Assembly: GCF_000829395.1 (NCBI RefSeq)
Contig: NZ_AP014680.1
Span: 496,001 to 560,000 of the forward strand
From: Paucilactobacillus hokkaidonensis JCM 18461
Lineage (GTDB): Bacteria > Bacillota > Bacilli > Lactobacillales > Lactobacillaceae
DNA: 64,000 bases
Direction: 5' to 3'
Positions 42,016 to 51,866 of this stretch are shown here, in pieces; the first letter of the stretch is position 1; every line of letters starts with the position of its first letter. Position numbers and translations under genes: made by a program. The notes under the pieces were generated by a model. That model was given only the letters and a program-made list of their open reading frames with translations. It had not been told where the DNA came from and did no database searches.

Positions 42016-43086
42016 ATGAAGGATTTAATTTCGGATCGAAAACTAATTAACACGACTATGTGGATTTTATTAGTTGGTGTAGCGTTCTTTGGTACTATGC
42101 CGCTGTTTGTGTTGATATATTATGCATTCGCAATCTTCATGATTATGCGGACGGCACAGAGTCAATTTCCCAAACGAGTTAAAATTTGGATGATAGTGGC
42201 CTATCTAGTGCTTGCAGTGCTACAAATAGTTTTTGCGGCTAATGCGGTTGAGGCTCACCATTTTAACCTAGTAACAGCGTTTTTTAGTCGCGTATTTGCA
42301 GCGGCGATCATTTTACTGCCACTAGCAATCGAGCGAATTGTGGTTGTGAATAAAAAAACTGATTTTTATTTGCCTTCAATTAAAGAAGTGGCGACGGTTA
42401 GTTTTGAACAGTTAAATACCAATAAAGAGTTAATTAGCCATTCTTTACAGGGAATGGGGAAGATTAAACATACATTGTCAACGGATAATTTGAAGGAAAC
42501 GTTCGAGGATTTACACCGACATAGTTCGACTAGGTATATTAATAATGGTTCGCTGACAGATGATTACTTTAAACTGGCAGAGCAGTCATTAAGTGATCCA
42601 TATATTTATTTGGTTATTTCGAATACTGGTAGTAGTGCCAGCGAAATTATTTCACTGTTTACCCAAAAACAATATAACCATGCGTCAATTAGTTTTGACG
42701 CTGACTTAAAAACCATTATTAGCTATAATGGTGGTGAAAAAGTTTATCCACCGGGATTAAATGCTGAGATGGTCGAGGCGTTTCATAAAAAAGATGACGC
42801 ATCTGTGTTAATTTATCGTCTTCCAACCACAACGGAACAAAAACAACTGATTATCAATAAAGTTAAGCAGATTAATTCGGATGGGAGCGCCTATAATCTA
42901 TTAGGATTAGTTATTAAACATTCTTACCGGCCTAACATTATGTTTTGCTCGCAATTTGTTTACCAGATGCTTAAATTAGCCGACCTTGAGTATTTTGATA
43001 AACCTGCTGGGGATGTAAGACCGACCGATTTTATTGAATTGGACTATTATAAAAAGCTTGAATTTTGTTACGAAATTAAATTTTAA
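42016..43086 (+). CDS. Membrane protein with C-terminal permuted papain-like (YiiX/NlpC-P60 clan) domain
   Basis: 356 residues. Three or four N-terminal membrane segments (about 12-45, 57-77, 85-108) precede a cytoplasmic or external domain from about 115. The C-terminal 160 residues fit the YiiX-like permuted NlpC/P60 fold: His222 in QYNHASISF, Tyr293 in SAYNLLGL and Cys311 in MFCSQFVYQML, with cysteine after the histidine in sequence as in permuted members. Members hydrolyse peptide, amide or lipid ester bonds; the target is unknown. ATG 42016 follows AGGAGAA. Monocistronic, followed by a palindromic element. Confidence 0.7.
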   Translation: MKDLISDRKLINTTMWILLVGVAFFGTMPLFVLIYYAFAIFMIMRTAQSQFPKRVKIWMIVAYLVLAVLQIVFAANAVEAHHFNLVTAFFSRVFAAAIILLPLAIERIVVVNKKTDFYLPSIKEVATVSFEQLNTNKELISHSLQGMGKIKHTLSTDNLKETFEDLHRHSSTRYINNGSLTDDYFKLAEQSLSDPYIYLVISNTGSSASEIISLFTQKQYNHASISFDADLKTIISYNGGEKVYPPGLNAEMVEAFHKKDDASVLIYRLPTTTEQKQLIINKVKQINSDGSAYNLLGLVIKHSYRPNIMFCSQFVYQMLKLADLEYFDKPAGDVRPTDFIELDYYKKLEFCYEIKF

Positions 43087-43093
43087 TCAAAAA

Positions 43094-43374
43094 GAGTGGA
43101 AAATAAGACGATTAGATTCTGAGCATACTCCGTTGTCCAAAGAACTAACCGCTAAAGCAGTAAGTTCTCATGGCAGCCTAGATTAACGAATGATCCGTGT
43201 TTTGGATCGTTTGTTAATCGTAGCTAAGCGGAAGCCATTATTACTTGCCGGTTTTCGGCTTGCGACTTATACTTGCTGGGCTTCGGCTTAGTATAATCGA
43301 CAACGAAGCGTAGCGTAGTAGTAATATGGACATCGAAGAGAATCTGTCTTATTTTCCACGTTTTAGCAATAAAA
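43094..43374. repeat. Composite palindromic element, copy 5 (large, multi-hairpin)
   Basis: Outer arms GTGGAAAATAAGAC (43097 on) and GTCTTATTTTCCAC (ending 43359) are complementary over 14 bp without mismatch, and AGATTCT/AGAATCT continues the stem. Inside are AGAACTaac/AGTTCT and GATTAACGAATGATCC / GGATCGTTTGTTAATC hairpins, and a right-hand module with GCCGGTTTTCGGC and GTATAATCGACAACGAAGCG that recurs in copy 6. It ends CACGTTTTAGCAATAAAA. It fills most of the gap 43087-43473. Confidence 0.85.
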
Positions 43375-43387
43375 GTTCGTAAATGAT

Positions 43388-43432
43388 AAAAAGGGCACAG
43401 CAAAAAAAGTAGTTTTTGCTGTGCCCTTTTTT
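43388..43432. terminator. Bidirectional terminator
   Basis: AAAAAGGGCACAGCAAAAA / TTTTTGCTGTGCCCTTTTTT hairpin between convergent genes. Confidence 0.92.
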
Positions 43433-43473
43433 GGAAATATTGCTATCAATATTTAGAGTGTGGCTGCATATTT

Positions 43474-44817
43474 CTAATTTTTAAATGAATGTACTGGAGC
43501 TGGGATTCTACCACCACGGGCAACGAAGTCAGTTGGCTGACTTTGATTAACATGCATAATGGGTGCATGACCGAATAGCCCACCAAAATTGATGTCTTCA
43601 CCGACAGATTGACCGGTTGCTGGAATAATTCGAATTGCAGTTGTTTTGTTATTAATCATTCCAATGGCGGCTTCGTCTGCTAATAAACCGCTAATGGTTG
43701 CTGCAGTTGTATCACCAGGAACGGCGACCATGTCTAAACCGACTGAACAGACAGCAGTCATGGCCTCCAATTTTTCGAGACTTAACTTACCAGCTTGGAC
43801 TGCTTTTATCATTCCTTGATCTTCTGAGACGGGGATGAAAGCACCAGATAAACCACCAACGTGTTCACAGGCCATAATGCCACCTTTTTTAACTGCATCG
43901 TTTAGTAATGCCAGTGCAGCAGTAGTTCCAGGAGCACCAACACTTTCTAAGCCAATCTCTTCTAAAATTTCAGCAACTGAATCACCCTGTGCTGGGGTTG
44001 GGGCAAGTGATAAATCAACAATCCCAAATGGCACATTCAAACGTTTTGCGGCAATGGTTCCCACGAACTGACCAACGCGGGTTACCTTGAAGGCTGTTTT
44101 TTTAATTGTCTCAGAAACAATGTCAAAAGGCTGACCTTTGACTTGTTCTAAAGCACGTTTGACAACACCAGGACCACTAATTCCCATATTAATAACACAG
44201 TCTGCTTCGCCAACCCCATGAAAGGCGCCAGCCATAAATGGATTATCTTCGACGGCATTAGCAAAAATAACTAAATTCATGCATTTCAGGGGATCAATTG
44301 CGGCAATATCTTTGACTACTTGGCCCATTTGGGCAACGGCATCCATATTGATACCGGCACGGGTAGAGCCAATGTTAACAGAACTACAAACTTTGGTTGT
44401 CTCACTGAGTGCCTCGGGAATTGAATCAATTAATTTATAGTCGCCACTTTGATAGCCTTTTTGAACGAGTGCTGAAAAGCCGCCAATAATATCGATTCCG
44501 ATGTCAGTGGCTGCTTTATCAAGGATTTTAGCGTAAGCTACATAATTATCGGTATTAGCTGCTGCGGCAACCATTGCAATTGGAGTGACGGAAATTCGTT
44601 TATTGACGATTGGAACACCGTATTCCATTTCAATGTCATTCGCCACTTTAACTAAATCACGCGCTTTGGTAGTTATTTTTTGATAAATTCTTTGGCAAGC
44701 CTTTTTGGGGTCGCTATCAATGCAGTCAAATAGTGATATTCCCATTGTGATGGTTCGAATATCAAGGTGTTCTTCATCAATCATTTGGAGGGTTTCTTGA
44801 ATTTGTTTAGTTTCCAT
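43474..44817 (-). CDS. UPF0210 / PFL-family protein
   Basis: 447 residues of the UPF0210 (DUF711) family: [28 protein letters not shown] at the start, then [16 protein letters not shown] and [16 protein letters not shown] (residue landmarks). The protein is cytoplasmic. Family members are distantly related to glycyl-radical-type folds but have no proven reaction that I know of. It sits 11 bp downstream of an ACT-domain gene, a pairing seen across Firmicutes, which suggests amino acid-responsive control of one by the other. Confidence 0.9.
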   Translation of the reverse strand: METKQIQETLQMIDEEHLDIRTITMGISLFDCIDSDPKKACQRIYQKITTKARDLVKVANDIEMEYGVPIVNKRISVTPIAMVAAAANTDNYVAYAKILDKAATDIGIDIIGGFSALVQKGYQSGDYKLIDSIPEALSETTKVCSSVNIGSTRAGINMDAVAQMGQVVKDIAAIDPLKCMNLVIFANAVEDNPFMAGAFHGVGEADCVINMGISGPGVVKRALEQVKGQPFDIVSETIKKTAFKVTRVGQFVGTIAAKRLNVPFGIVDLSLAPTPAQGDSVAEILEEIGLESVGAPGTTAALALLNDAVKKGGIMACEHVGGLSGAFIPVSEDQGMIKAVQAGKLSLEKLEAMTAVCSVGLDMVAVPGDTTAATISGLLADEAAIGMINNKTTAIRIIPATGQSVGEDINFGGLFGHAPIMHVNQSQPTDFVARGGRIPAPVHSFKN

Positions 44818-44828
44818 ATTAGCTCCTC

Positions 44829-45098
44829 CTATAGTTTTTGGATTGCATCAAAAAGCTCTTGCCGTTGAATCCGAATGGTGACGTCAATTTGAGTCCCTAG
44901 TGAATTTAGTTGTTCCTGCACTTTTGCAAAAGGAACATCTTGACTAGTGATTTTTCCCACCAGCATCATGGTAAAGTTTCCTTGCATCAAAGTTTGTGAC
45001 ATATCAATGATGTTAATGTTCAGTTCTGCCAATTTTTGGCTTACTGCGGCTACAATTCCGACTTTGTCGTTGCCGATGACGGTAATAATTACATTCAT
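44829..45098 (-). CDS. UPF0237 ACT-domain protein
   Basis: 89 residues forming a single ACT domain: [21 protein letters not shown] and then [22 protein letters not shown] domains bind amino acids. ATG 45098 behind AAAGGGG gives the normal family length; an in-frame start at 45155 would add 19 untypical residues. Operon with UPF0210. Confidence 0.9.
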   Translation of the reverse strand: MNVIITVIGNDKVGIVAAVSQKLAELNINIIDMSQTLMQGNFTMMLVGKITSQDVPFAKVQEQLNSLGTQIDVTIRIQRQELFDAIQKL

Positions 45099-45347
45099 GG
45101 TATTTGACCCCTTTAGTTTGATTAATCTGATTAGATTGATAACAGTGTACAGCAAGGGAGCAGTTTATTGAATTTATTTTGAAATTTTTTTGTTAAAAAA
45201 TAGTCAAAAAAACATTTTTGTAGTTGATTGGTACGACTAATTTTACTAATTATTGACACACGAAACTACTATTTTTAGGTCACTAATTATGTCAATGTCA
45301 AGAGTTGACTTTTACTGCGAGTGAGGTTAATTTTATAAATGGTTTAT

Positions 45348-45363
45348 GACATTAATTAATGTC
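45348..45363. promoter_or_regulatory. Palindromic operator upstream of the YhgE/Pip gene
   Basis: A perfect 16-bp palindrome GACATTAATTAATGTC, 50 bp upstream of the ATG and downstream of a TTGACT at 45305. The form suits a TetR-type repressor; the binder is unknown. Confidence 0.45.
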
Positions 45364-45412
45364 CTACACTAATTTTTGGAAAAACTGTATGATAAAGAAA
45401 AGAGGAAGAGGA

Positions 45413-48199
45413 ATGCTTAGCAAGTTTTGGAGCCCACGGGGACGCCGCATTGCTTATATTGTTTTGGCATGTTTAATCCCGGCAGTTTTATTAATCGCTA
45501 TTTTTAATTTTATTCAGTACGAACAAAATGCTGCAACCAAAAATATTCCAGTTGCAGTCGTGAATAATGACCAATCAGCTACTAATAATGGTCAAAAAAT
45601 CAACATGGGACAACAGGTAGTCAATACCTTGAAAAAGGATCATCAAGTTAAATGGGAGTTTGTTAGTTCGGCAGCGGCCAAGAAACAATTGGCTGATGGG
45701 GATGCATATTTAGAGATCGAATTACCAAAGGACTTCTCAAAAAATGCTACTACAGCATTGGCTAAACATCCTAAAGTAAGTCTAATTAAGCTTTACCAAT
45801 CAAAGAAAAATAACTTTCTATCAACGATGGTCACCAATACCGTTGCTGATACCGTTCAAGCACAGGTCAAGACGAAAGTCCAAAAAGTTTATAGTGAAAG
45901 CCTGCTGAGTGGTATTAAGAAGCTTGGTGATGGCACTAAACAGGCCGCTACAGGGACAACTCAATTGAACGATGGGATGGTTCAATTGAAGGATGGTAAT
46001 AAAGAGGTTGCTCGTAATCTTGATTTATTAGCAACCAAGATGGTTACATTTTCAACTGGTGCGAAAACATTAGCTACTGGTGTCAATACTTACACTGCTG
46101 GAGTCGATACATTAGCGTCAGCTAACAAACAAATGCTGGCTGGATTGCAACAATTGCAAACTAGTGCAGAACCGTTGGTGAGTGGAACCGCACAATTAGC
46201 TACTGGCTCAAAAACATTGGCTAGCGGTGTCCAGCAATATACTGGTGGTGTGACTAGCGTGACGTCGGCTAACAAACAAGTGCTAGCTGGATTATCACAA
46301 TTGAATGGACAAACTGGTGCATTGACTGACGCGACTAACCAGTTGGCTAGTGGGTCATCCAGTCTTTTAGCTGGGACACAAACCTTTAAATCACAGTTAA
46401 ATGGTGGGATTAACCAGATTCAAAGTGGAATTTCAGGAAGTGCACTAATTGGAACCACAGTTGCTGATATGAAGACGGCCCGTCAAAAATCTGACACAGT
46501 TCAATCTGAAATGACTAGTTTGAAGTCAGGCATGGCCATGCTTGACCAAGTATTGCCAATGTTGAGCTCATTGAGCTCAGCACAAGGGAAAATCACTAGT
46601 TTACAAAACCAATTAAAATTAATGGCGACAATTGCGCCAAGTACAGATAAGGTTAAAACCGATCAGGCAGATGCTAACAGTAAACAAAAGGCGTTATCAG
46701 ATGCCATTGCTGCATTACCTGATGACGATGCTAATAAAGCTAATTTACAAGCTTTAGCAAAGCAAAGTACAACAGCGACTACTAAAATTGGTACGGATGC
46801 GCAGAGCTCTGCCAATGCGTTTAGTGTTGTTAACAAACAAGCAGGGTCTGCGTTGACTGAATTTAGTGATGAACTGTCAGCAGCCTCGTCATTAGATACT
46901 GGAAAGATTAGTCAATTGATGGCTTCAATTCAACAACTTGAAACTGATGCAGACGATTTATTTAATTATACGGATAATAATTTATTATCTGACGAAAAAA
47001 TTAGTGAATTAGAGCATAGTACTGATTCAATTACGGCCGGGTTAACACAGTTACAAACAACTGCTAATGGTGGCTTAGATAGTTTGATAACCGGGTCTAG
47101 TGCATTATCTGTTGGAAACGGTAAGCTAAATGCCAGTGCTCCAAGTTTAGCTGGTGGTATCAAACAATTATTTACTGGTGAACAACAAATTGTATTGGGT
47201 GGTAATCAGCTAGATACTAATACGGCTAGTTTAGTAGCTGGCGCATTGACATTAGCTAGTGGTAATTCAACGTTGGCAGCTTCAGCACCAGCACTAATCA
47301 GTGGGGTTGACCAGTTAGTTAGTGGTGAACAACAAGTTAATGACGGAACCAACCAATTAACTGCTAATAGTGCAAAATTGAATAGTGGTACTAATCAGCT
47401 TGTGGATGGTGCTAATCAAGCACAATCTGGGGCTAGTCAATTAGCTGCTGGTTCAAATCAAGTTCAAACTGGTTTGAATACTGCTGCTGATGGGGTCGCA
47501 ACGTTGAACTCTAAATTAAAAGATGGTGCCGATCAAATTGGAACAGTCAATGACGGTTCAAGTAATGTGAATCACATTGCTACACCGATTAGTAACAAGG
47601 AAATGAGTGCTGATCAAGCCGATTTGAAGAATGTTTTTGCACCGTTGGTATTAGCATTGGTACTATTCTTAGCGGCAGTGGTAACTCAATTGGGATTATT
47701 CATGCCCAACCGAAAACAAAAAACATTGATGCAAGAACCATTGGTCGCAATTGGACTAACTGCATTGGCACAAGCAATTATTGCCGACGTTGTCGTCGCA
47801 ATGCTTGGTGTGACAGTTTCTAATTGGTTCGGATTAGTATTCTTTACCATTATAGTGTCGTTACTCTTTACTATGATTTGCATGCTTTTATATCATATGT
47901 TTGGTCGTGTGGGAGTATTATTCGCGGTCTTGCTGGCATTAATTCAAGTAATTGTAACTGGCCAAGTATTTCCAAATGCAATGTTATCCGGATTCTATCA
48001 AGCCGTCGGCAGTATTTTGCCAATGACTTACGCAATTCATGGCTTTGAAGCTTTGATCAATGTTGCTGGTTACAGCGTCTGGGGTGCAATTGCACTGTTG
48101 ATTATTTTCACTGCTGTGTTGGGTGGAATTGCTTATCTGATTGATTTGGTATTGAAACGGCGAAGTGATAATGTGGATTTACCAGGAAATGATGAGTAA
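45413..48199 (+). CDS. YhgE/Pip-domain membrane protein
   Basis: 928 residues. One N-terminal membrane segment (about 12-34), an extracellular region of roughly 730 residues, and five or six C-terminal membrane segments (FAPLVLALVLFLAAVV onward). The extracellular part is rich in repeats of the form L-x(2,3)-G-x(2)-Q-L-x(2)-G (for example TNQLVDGANQ, ASQLAAGSNQ), probably long helical coiled-coil or stalk. The ends have ABC-2-like membrane topology. It belongs to the YhgE/Pip family (phage infection protein in Lactococcus). ATG 45413 behind GAGGAAGAGG is preferred to the ATG at 45359, which overlaps the operator. Confidence 0.88.
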   Translation: MLSKFWSPRGRRIAYIVLACLIPAVLLIAIFNFIQYEQNAATKNIPVAVVNNDQSATNNGQKINMGQQVVNTLKKDHQVKWEFVSSAAAKKQLADGDAYLEIELPKDFSKNATTALAKHPKVSLIKLYQSKKNNFLSTMVTNTVADTVQAQVKTKVQKVYSESLLSGIKKLGDGTKQAATGTTQLNDGMVQLKDGNKEVARNLDLLATKMVTFSTGAKTLATGVNTYTAGVDTLASANKQMLAGLQQLQTSAEPLVSGTAQLATGSKTLASGVQQYTGGVTSVTSANKQVLAGLSQLNGQTGALTDATNQLASGSSSLLAGTQTFKSQLNGGINQIQSGISGSALIGTTVADMKTARQKSDTVQSEMTSLKSGMAMLDQVLPMLSSLSSAQGKITSLQNQLKLMATIAPSTDKVKTDQADANSKQKALSDAIAALPDDDANKANLQALAKQSTTATTKIGTDAQSSANAFSVVNKQAGSALTEFSDELSAASSLDTGKISQLMASIQQLETDADDLFNYTDNNLLSDEKISELEHSTDSITAGLTQLQTTANGGLDSLITGSSALSVGNGKLNASAPSLAGGIKQLFTGEQQIVLGGNQLDTNTASLVAGALTLASGNSTLAASAPALISGVDQLVSGEQQVNDGTNQLTANSAKLNSGTNQLVDGANQAQSGASQLAAGSNQVQTGLNTAADGVATLNSKLKDGADQIGTVNDGSSNVNHIATPISNKEMSADQADLKNVFAPLVLALVLFLAAVVTQLGLFMPNRKQKTLMQEPLVAIGLTALAQAIIADVVVAMLGVTVSNWFGLVFFTIIVSLLFTMICMLLYHMFGRVGVLFAVLLALIQVIVTGQVFPNAMLSGFYQAVGSILPMTYAIHGFEALINVAGYSVWGAIALLIIFTAVLGGIAYLIDLVLKRRSDNVDLPGNDE

Positions 48200-48213
48200 T
48201 GGTTTAACCATAC

Positions 48214-48409
48214 TTTCTATTTAAAACGTGCTCGCGACCACACTCACTTCGCTACGATGTCGATTGTACTATGCCGAAAACCGGCAAGTACAAGTCGCAG
48301 ATGACTACATGTAACAATAAAATGGTACTTAGGAATGGTCACAAGTCGACCATTCCTAAGTACCATTTTTTCGTTACATTCCGTCGTCTAACCGTGGTCA
48401 TTTGCACTC
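48214..48409. repeat. Composite palindromic element, copy 6 (inverted orientation)
   Basis: Read on the minus strand: GAGTGCaaatGACCACGG, then GACGACGGAATGTAACG, an inner hairpin AATGGTACTTAGGAATGGTC with its complement, GTTACATGTAGTCATCTGCG, a module with GCCGGTTTTCGGC shared with copy 5, and the right end GTGGTCgcgaGCACGTTTT. Terminal GTGC pairs with GCAC and GACCAC with GTGGTC. The GACGACGGAATGTAACG motif matches copy 1 (GATAACGGAGTGTAACG). It fills the gap between yhgE and ctsR; its left end lies 70 bp upstream of the ctsR -10. Confidence 0.85.
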
Positions 48410-48476
48410 TGACCAAATTTTATAGTGTATTTAATGCTCTTTAATGTAATTAGTTTGCATTTAATGCTAAAATTTG

Positions 48477-48502
48477 TATAATGTTAGTCAACATTAGTCA
48501 AA
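48477..48502 (+). promoter_or_regulatory. ctsR promoter -10 and CtsR operator
   Basis: TATAAT (48477-48482) is followed by the direct heptads AGTCAAC-ATT-AGTCAAA (48486-48502), which match the CtsR recognition sequence. CtsR therefore represses its own operon with clpC; heat shock relieves this. Confidence 0.85.
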
Positions 48503-48518
48503 GAATGGGGAATCAGTG

Positions 48519-48986
48519 ATGGAAGGTCAAAATATTTCAGATATCATTGAGCAATATCTCAAGAGTATTTTATCTGATTCTGAGCACGTGGAAATTCGAC
48601 GGTCTGAGATCGCCAATTTGTTCGACGTCGTCCCATCACAAATTAACTATGTGATTAAAACTAGGTTTACCATTCAAAATGGATACTTAGTGGAAAGCAA
48701 ACGTGGTGGTGGCGGCTACATCAGAATTGAACGAGTTAATTTACTTGATGATGTTGGTGTATTAAATACACTCATTTCGGTGATTGGTGATGAGATCAAT
48801 GAGCACGACGCTGTCTCAATTATTCAAACATTGTATGATGAAGACGTGATTAGCCGACGTGAAGCCGACTTAATGGCGGTGATGGTCTCAAAAGAAACCC
48901 TGGCATTAGCTGATCGGCAAGTTGCTAATGTGTTACGGGCGCATGTATTAATTTCACTATTGAACCGGCTACGTTACGAGAGTTAG
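48519..48986 (+). CDS. ctsR: Heat-shock repressor CtsR
   Basis: About 155 residues. N-terminal winged helix with EIRRSEIANLFDVVPSQINY and the glycine-rich wing KRGGGGYIRI that serves as heat sensor; C-terminal helices (ISRREADLMAVMV) contact ClpC/McsB-type partners. It represses clp and related genes. No mcsA/mcsB genes lie between it and clpC, as is usual in lactobacilli. ATG 48519 follows GGGG; the GTG one codon earlier is less likely. Confidence 0.95.
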   Translation: MEGQNISDIIEQYLKSILSDSEHVEIRRSEIANLFDVVPSQINYVIKTRFTIQNGYLVESKRGGGGYIRIERVNLLDDVGVLNTLISVIGDEINEHDAVSIIQTLYDEDVISRREADLMAVMVSKETLALADRQVANVLRAHVLISLLNRLRYES

Positions 48987-49002
48987 AAAGAGGGGCATTG
49001 CG

Positions 49003-51504
49003 ATGAACAACCTATTTACACCAAGTGCAAAAAATGTTTTGGTATTAGCTCAAGAACAAGCTAAGTACTTTAAGCACCAAGCAGTGGGTACAGAACATCT
49101 ATTATTAGCATTAAGCATTGAACAAAATGGCATCGCAAATAAAGTATTACAACAATTTACGGTTACTGAAGATGACATTCGAGAAGAAATTGAACGATTT
49201 ACCGGCTATGGCACACTAAGCAATGTCGATAAGGATACTTATCTTCCTTATTCACCAAAGGCCAAAGAAGTGTTAGCAGTTGCTGGGGATGAGGCTAAAC
49301 GTTTGGGAGCCGTTAAAATCGGTACTGAACATCTGTTATTGGCTTTATTAAGTGATGAAAGCATTTTGTCTTCACGTATTTTGATGAATTTAAACGTTGA
49401 CTTGGTGCAAACACGCAAGATTATTTTGCGTCGTTTAGGGGTTACCGATACACCCAAACGTCACCAAGCTAATCGGGCTAAGACAGCCCAGCAACAACCA
49501 GAAGGAACACCAACTTTGGATTCGCTGGCACGTGATTTAACGCAAAGTGCTCGTGAAGATAAAATGGATCCCGTTGTCGGGCGGGAGCAAGAAGTTCGAC
49601 GAGTTATCCAAATTTTAAGCCGTCGCACTAAAAACAACCCGGTTTTGATCGGTGAACCAGGGGTTGGTAAAACTGCAATTGCTGAGGGCTTAGCACAACG
49701 AATCGTGGCTGGAAATGTTCCTGAAGACATGGCTGGCAAACGAATTATGATGTTAGACATGGGCTCACTCGTTGCGGGTACTAAATATCGTGGTGAGTTT
49801 GAAGATCGTTTAAAAAAGGTGATTGATGAAATTTATCGTGATGGGCAAGTCATTTTGTTCATTGATGAATTACACACGCTAATCGGTGCTGGGGGTGCTG
49901 AAGGTGCAATTGATGCATCTAACATTTTGAAACCGGCATTAGCACGTGGAGAGTTACAAACTATTGGTGCTACAACATTAGATGAGTATCAAAAATATAT
50001 TGAATCAGATGCAGCATTAGAACGACGTTTTGCAACTGTCCAGGTTGATGAACCAACAGAAAACGAATCGATTGCTATCCTTAAAGGGCTGCGTAGTCGT
50101 TATGAAGAACATCACCATGCGGAAATTACCGATGAAGCGGTTGAACAGGCAGTTAAATTATCAGCTCGTTACATTAGTGATCGTTTCTTACCCGATAAGG
50201 CCATTGATTTAATGGATGAGGCCGGCGCCAAAGTACGAATTGATGCACAAGACAAACCTTCAAAGCGTTCTAAACAAGCTGATAAACTAACTAAGTTAAG
50301 AGCACAAAAAGAAACAGCCATTGAATCGCAAGATTTTGATTTAGCTGCTAAACTACGACAGCAAGAGTTAAAATTAAAAAATAAATTGGAACAACAAGTT
50401 GCCGGGGATGATGATGAAAAACCGCATTATGATTTACAGGTAACGGAAGAAGACGTTGCTCAAGTTGTGGCAGAGTGGACTGGAATTCCATTGACACAGT
50501 TACAAAAAAGCGAAAGCGATCGTTTAGTGAATCTGGAAAAAGTACTTCATGAACGTGTAATTGGTCAATCAGAAGCCGTTTCTGCGGTGTCACGGGCAAT
50601 TCGACGGGCCCGAAGTGGATTGAAAGATCCAAATCGTCCCATTGGTTCATTTATGTTCCTTGGACCAACCGGTGTTGGAAAAACAGAACTAGCTAAAGCT
50701 TTGGCAGAAGCAATGTTTGGTTCAGAAGACAATATGATCAGAGTCGACATGTCTGAATATATGGAAAAATACAGCACAAGTCGGTTGATTGGTGCTGCAC
50801 CAGGGTATGTTGGTTATGATGAAGGTGGACAATTAACCGAAAAAGTTCGGCAACATCCTTATTCAGTAGTTTTACTTGATGAAGCTGAAAAAGCCCATCC
50901 GGACGTTTTTAATTTACTGTTACAAGTACTTGATGATGGTTACTTGACGGATGCAAAGGGACGGCGAGTTGATTTTCGAAATACTATTTTGATTATGACT
51001 TCTAACCTTGGTGCAACGACTTTACGTGATGAAAAGGAAGTTGGCTTTGGTGCCAAGGACGTTCAAGCTGATTACAAGGCAATGTCATCAGCAATTATGG
51101 AACAATTAAAGCTGCATTTCAGGCCGGAATTTTTGAATCGAATCGATGAGACAGTTGTGTTCCATTCATTAACGAAACCAGAATTACATCAAATTGTTAA
51201 ATTAATGTCCAAACAAGTGATCAAACGAGTTGCTGAACAAGCAATTAACGTAAAGATTACATCGGCAGCAATTGATGTCGTTGCCGACGCTGGATTTGAT
51301 CCAGAATACGGTGCACGACCAATCCGCCGAGCATTGCAAACACAAGTTGAAGACCGATTGAGCGAGGCAATGCTTGCCGGTGACATCAAAATTGGTGATA
51401 CGGTAACAATTGGTGCACGCAACAGTAAGATTAGACTTAGTGTTGTCGACGATCAGCAGAATTCAAGATTAATTGAGGACGGGAGTGTGAAGCAAGGCGG
51501 TTAA
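49003..51504 (+). CDS. clpC: ATP-dependent Clp protease ATP-binding subunit ClpC
   Basis: A Hsp100 unfoldase that feeds proteins to ClpP; 833 residues. Two N-terminal Clp repeats (1-145), AAA-1 with GEPGVGKT and Walker [11 protein letters not shown], a UVR-type middle region ([20 protein letters not shown], about 427-446), then AAA-2 with [14 protein letters not shown] and [13 protein letters not shown]. The last six codons (SVKQGG) and the stop lie inside the left arm of palindromic element copy 7, so the native C-terminus has been replaced. ATG 49003, 16 bp after ctsR, behind AAGAGGGG. Confidence 0.96.
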   Translation: MNNLFTPSAKNVLVLAQEQAKYFKHQAVGTEHLLLALSIEQNGIANKVLQQFTVTEDDIREEIERFTGYGTLSNVDKDTYLPYSPKAKEVLAVAGDEAKRLGAVKIGTEHLLLALLSDESILSSRILMNLNVDLVQTRKIILRRLGVTDTPKRHQANRAKTAQQQPEGTPTLDSLARDLTQSAREDKMDPVVGREQEVRRVIQILSRRTKNNPVLIGEPGVGKTAIAEGLAQRIVAGNVPEDMAGKRIMMLDMGSLVAGTKYRGEFEDRLKKVIDEIYRDGQVILFIDELHTLIGAGGAEGAIDASNILKPALARGELQTIGATTLDEYQKYIESDAALERRFATVQVDEPTENESIAILKGLRSRYEEHHHAEITDEAVEQAVKLSARYISDRFLPDKAIDLMDEAGAKVRIDAQDKPSKRSKQADKLTKLRAQKETAIESQDFDLAAKLRQQELKLKNKLEQQVAGDDDEKPHYDLQVTEEDVAQVVAEWTGIPLTQLQKSESDRLVNLEKVLHERVIGQSEAVSAVSRAIRRARSGLKDPNRPIGSFMFLGPTGVGKTELAKALAEAMFGSEDNMIRVDMSEYMEKYSTSRLIGAAPGYVGYDEGGQLTEKVRQHPYSVVLLDEAEKAHPDVFNLLLQVLDDGYLTDAKGRRVDFRNTILIMTSNLGATTLRDEKEVGFGAKDVQADYKAMSSAIMEQLKLHFRPEFLNRIDETVVFHSLTKPELHQIVKLMSKQVIKRVAEQAINVKITSAAIDVVADAGFDPEYGARPIRRALQTQVEDRLSEAMLAGDIKIGDTVTIGARNSKIRLSVVDDQQNSRLIEDGSVKQGG

Positions 51505-51613
51505 GCTCTGAGCATTAGCATAATATATTTAATAATCCCTGAGCTTGGGATTATTGAATATATTGGGCTAAGCGGAAGAGCTTGCCTTGCGAAACACGTT
51601 CAATCCATAAAAG
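51483..51613. repeat. Composite palindromic element, copy 7
   Basis: Same subtype as copy 2. GAGTGTG at 51483 lies inside clpC. GTGTGaaGCAAGGC pairs with GCCTTGCgaaACAC; AGCTCT/AGAGCT and GAGCATTAGC/GGCTAAGC extend the stem; the inner hairpin is AATATATTTAATAATCCC / GGGATTATTGAATATATT. It ends CACGTTCAATCCATAAAA. Confidence 0.88.
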
Positions 51614-51617
51614 CAAA

Positions 51618-51652
51618 GAAAGGGTGCAGCAAAAATTGCTGCACTCTTTGTT
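51618..51652 (+). terminator. Terminator of ctsR-clpC
   Basis: AAAGGGTGCAGC / GCTGCACTCTTTG hairpin with a T-rich tail. Confidence 0.8.
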
Positions 51653-51751
51653 TGAAAATAAAACAATTTCAACCAGTGCAAATCTGCTAAATATTGTTAA
51701 CCAAAGTGTTGGAAAAGGTGAGTCAAACACCACCAAAGCTCGTTAACAACC

Positions 51752-51773
51752 ACAATCTAAAAATTTAGGTTGT
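51752..51773. promoter_or_regulatory. Dyad upstream of the TetR gene
   Basis: Near-perfect 22-bp palindrome with halves ACAATCTAAAA and ATTTAGGTTGT, 94 bp upstream of the TetR start. It differs by two bases from the core of the terminator at 40387-40408. It could be a TetR operator or a terminator core. The gap 51505-51866 holds copy 7, the clpC terminator and this dyad. Confidence 0.35.
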
Positions 51774-51866
51774 CAAAAGTCAAAATTCAGGTGATAATTG
51801 AACTTGCAATTGGGAACAAGAAGAATGAAAATGGAGTATGCGAGTTATAACTAAGGGGTAGATGAA

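Noticed and set aside
50348-50650. Antisense frames of 60-110 codons within clpC, rpoB, rpoC and fusA
   Set aside because: All lie opposite highly conserved genes and have no ribosome sites or family features.
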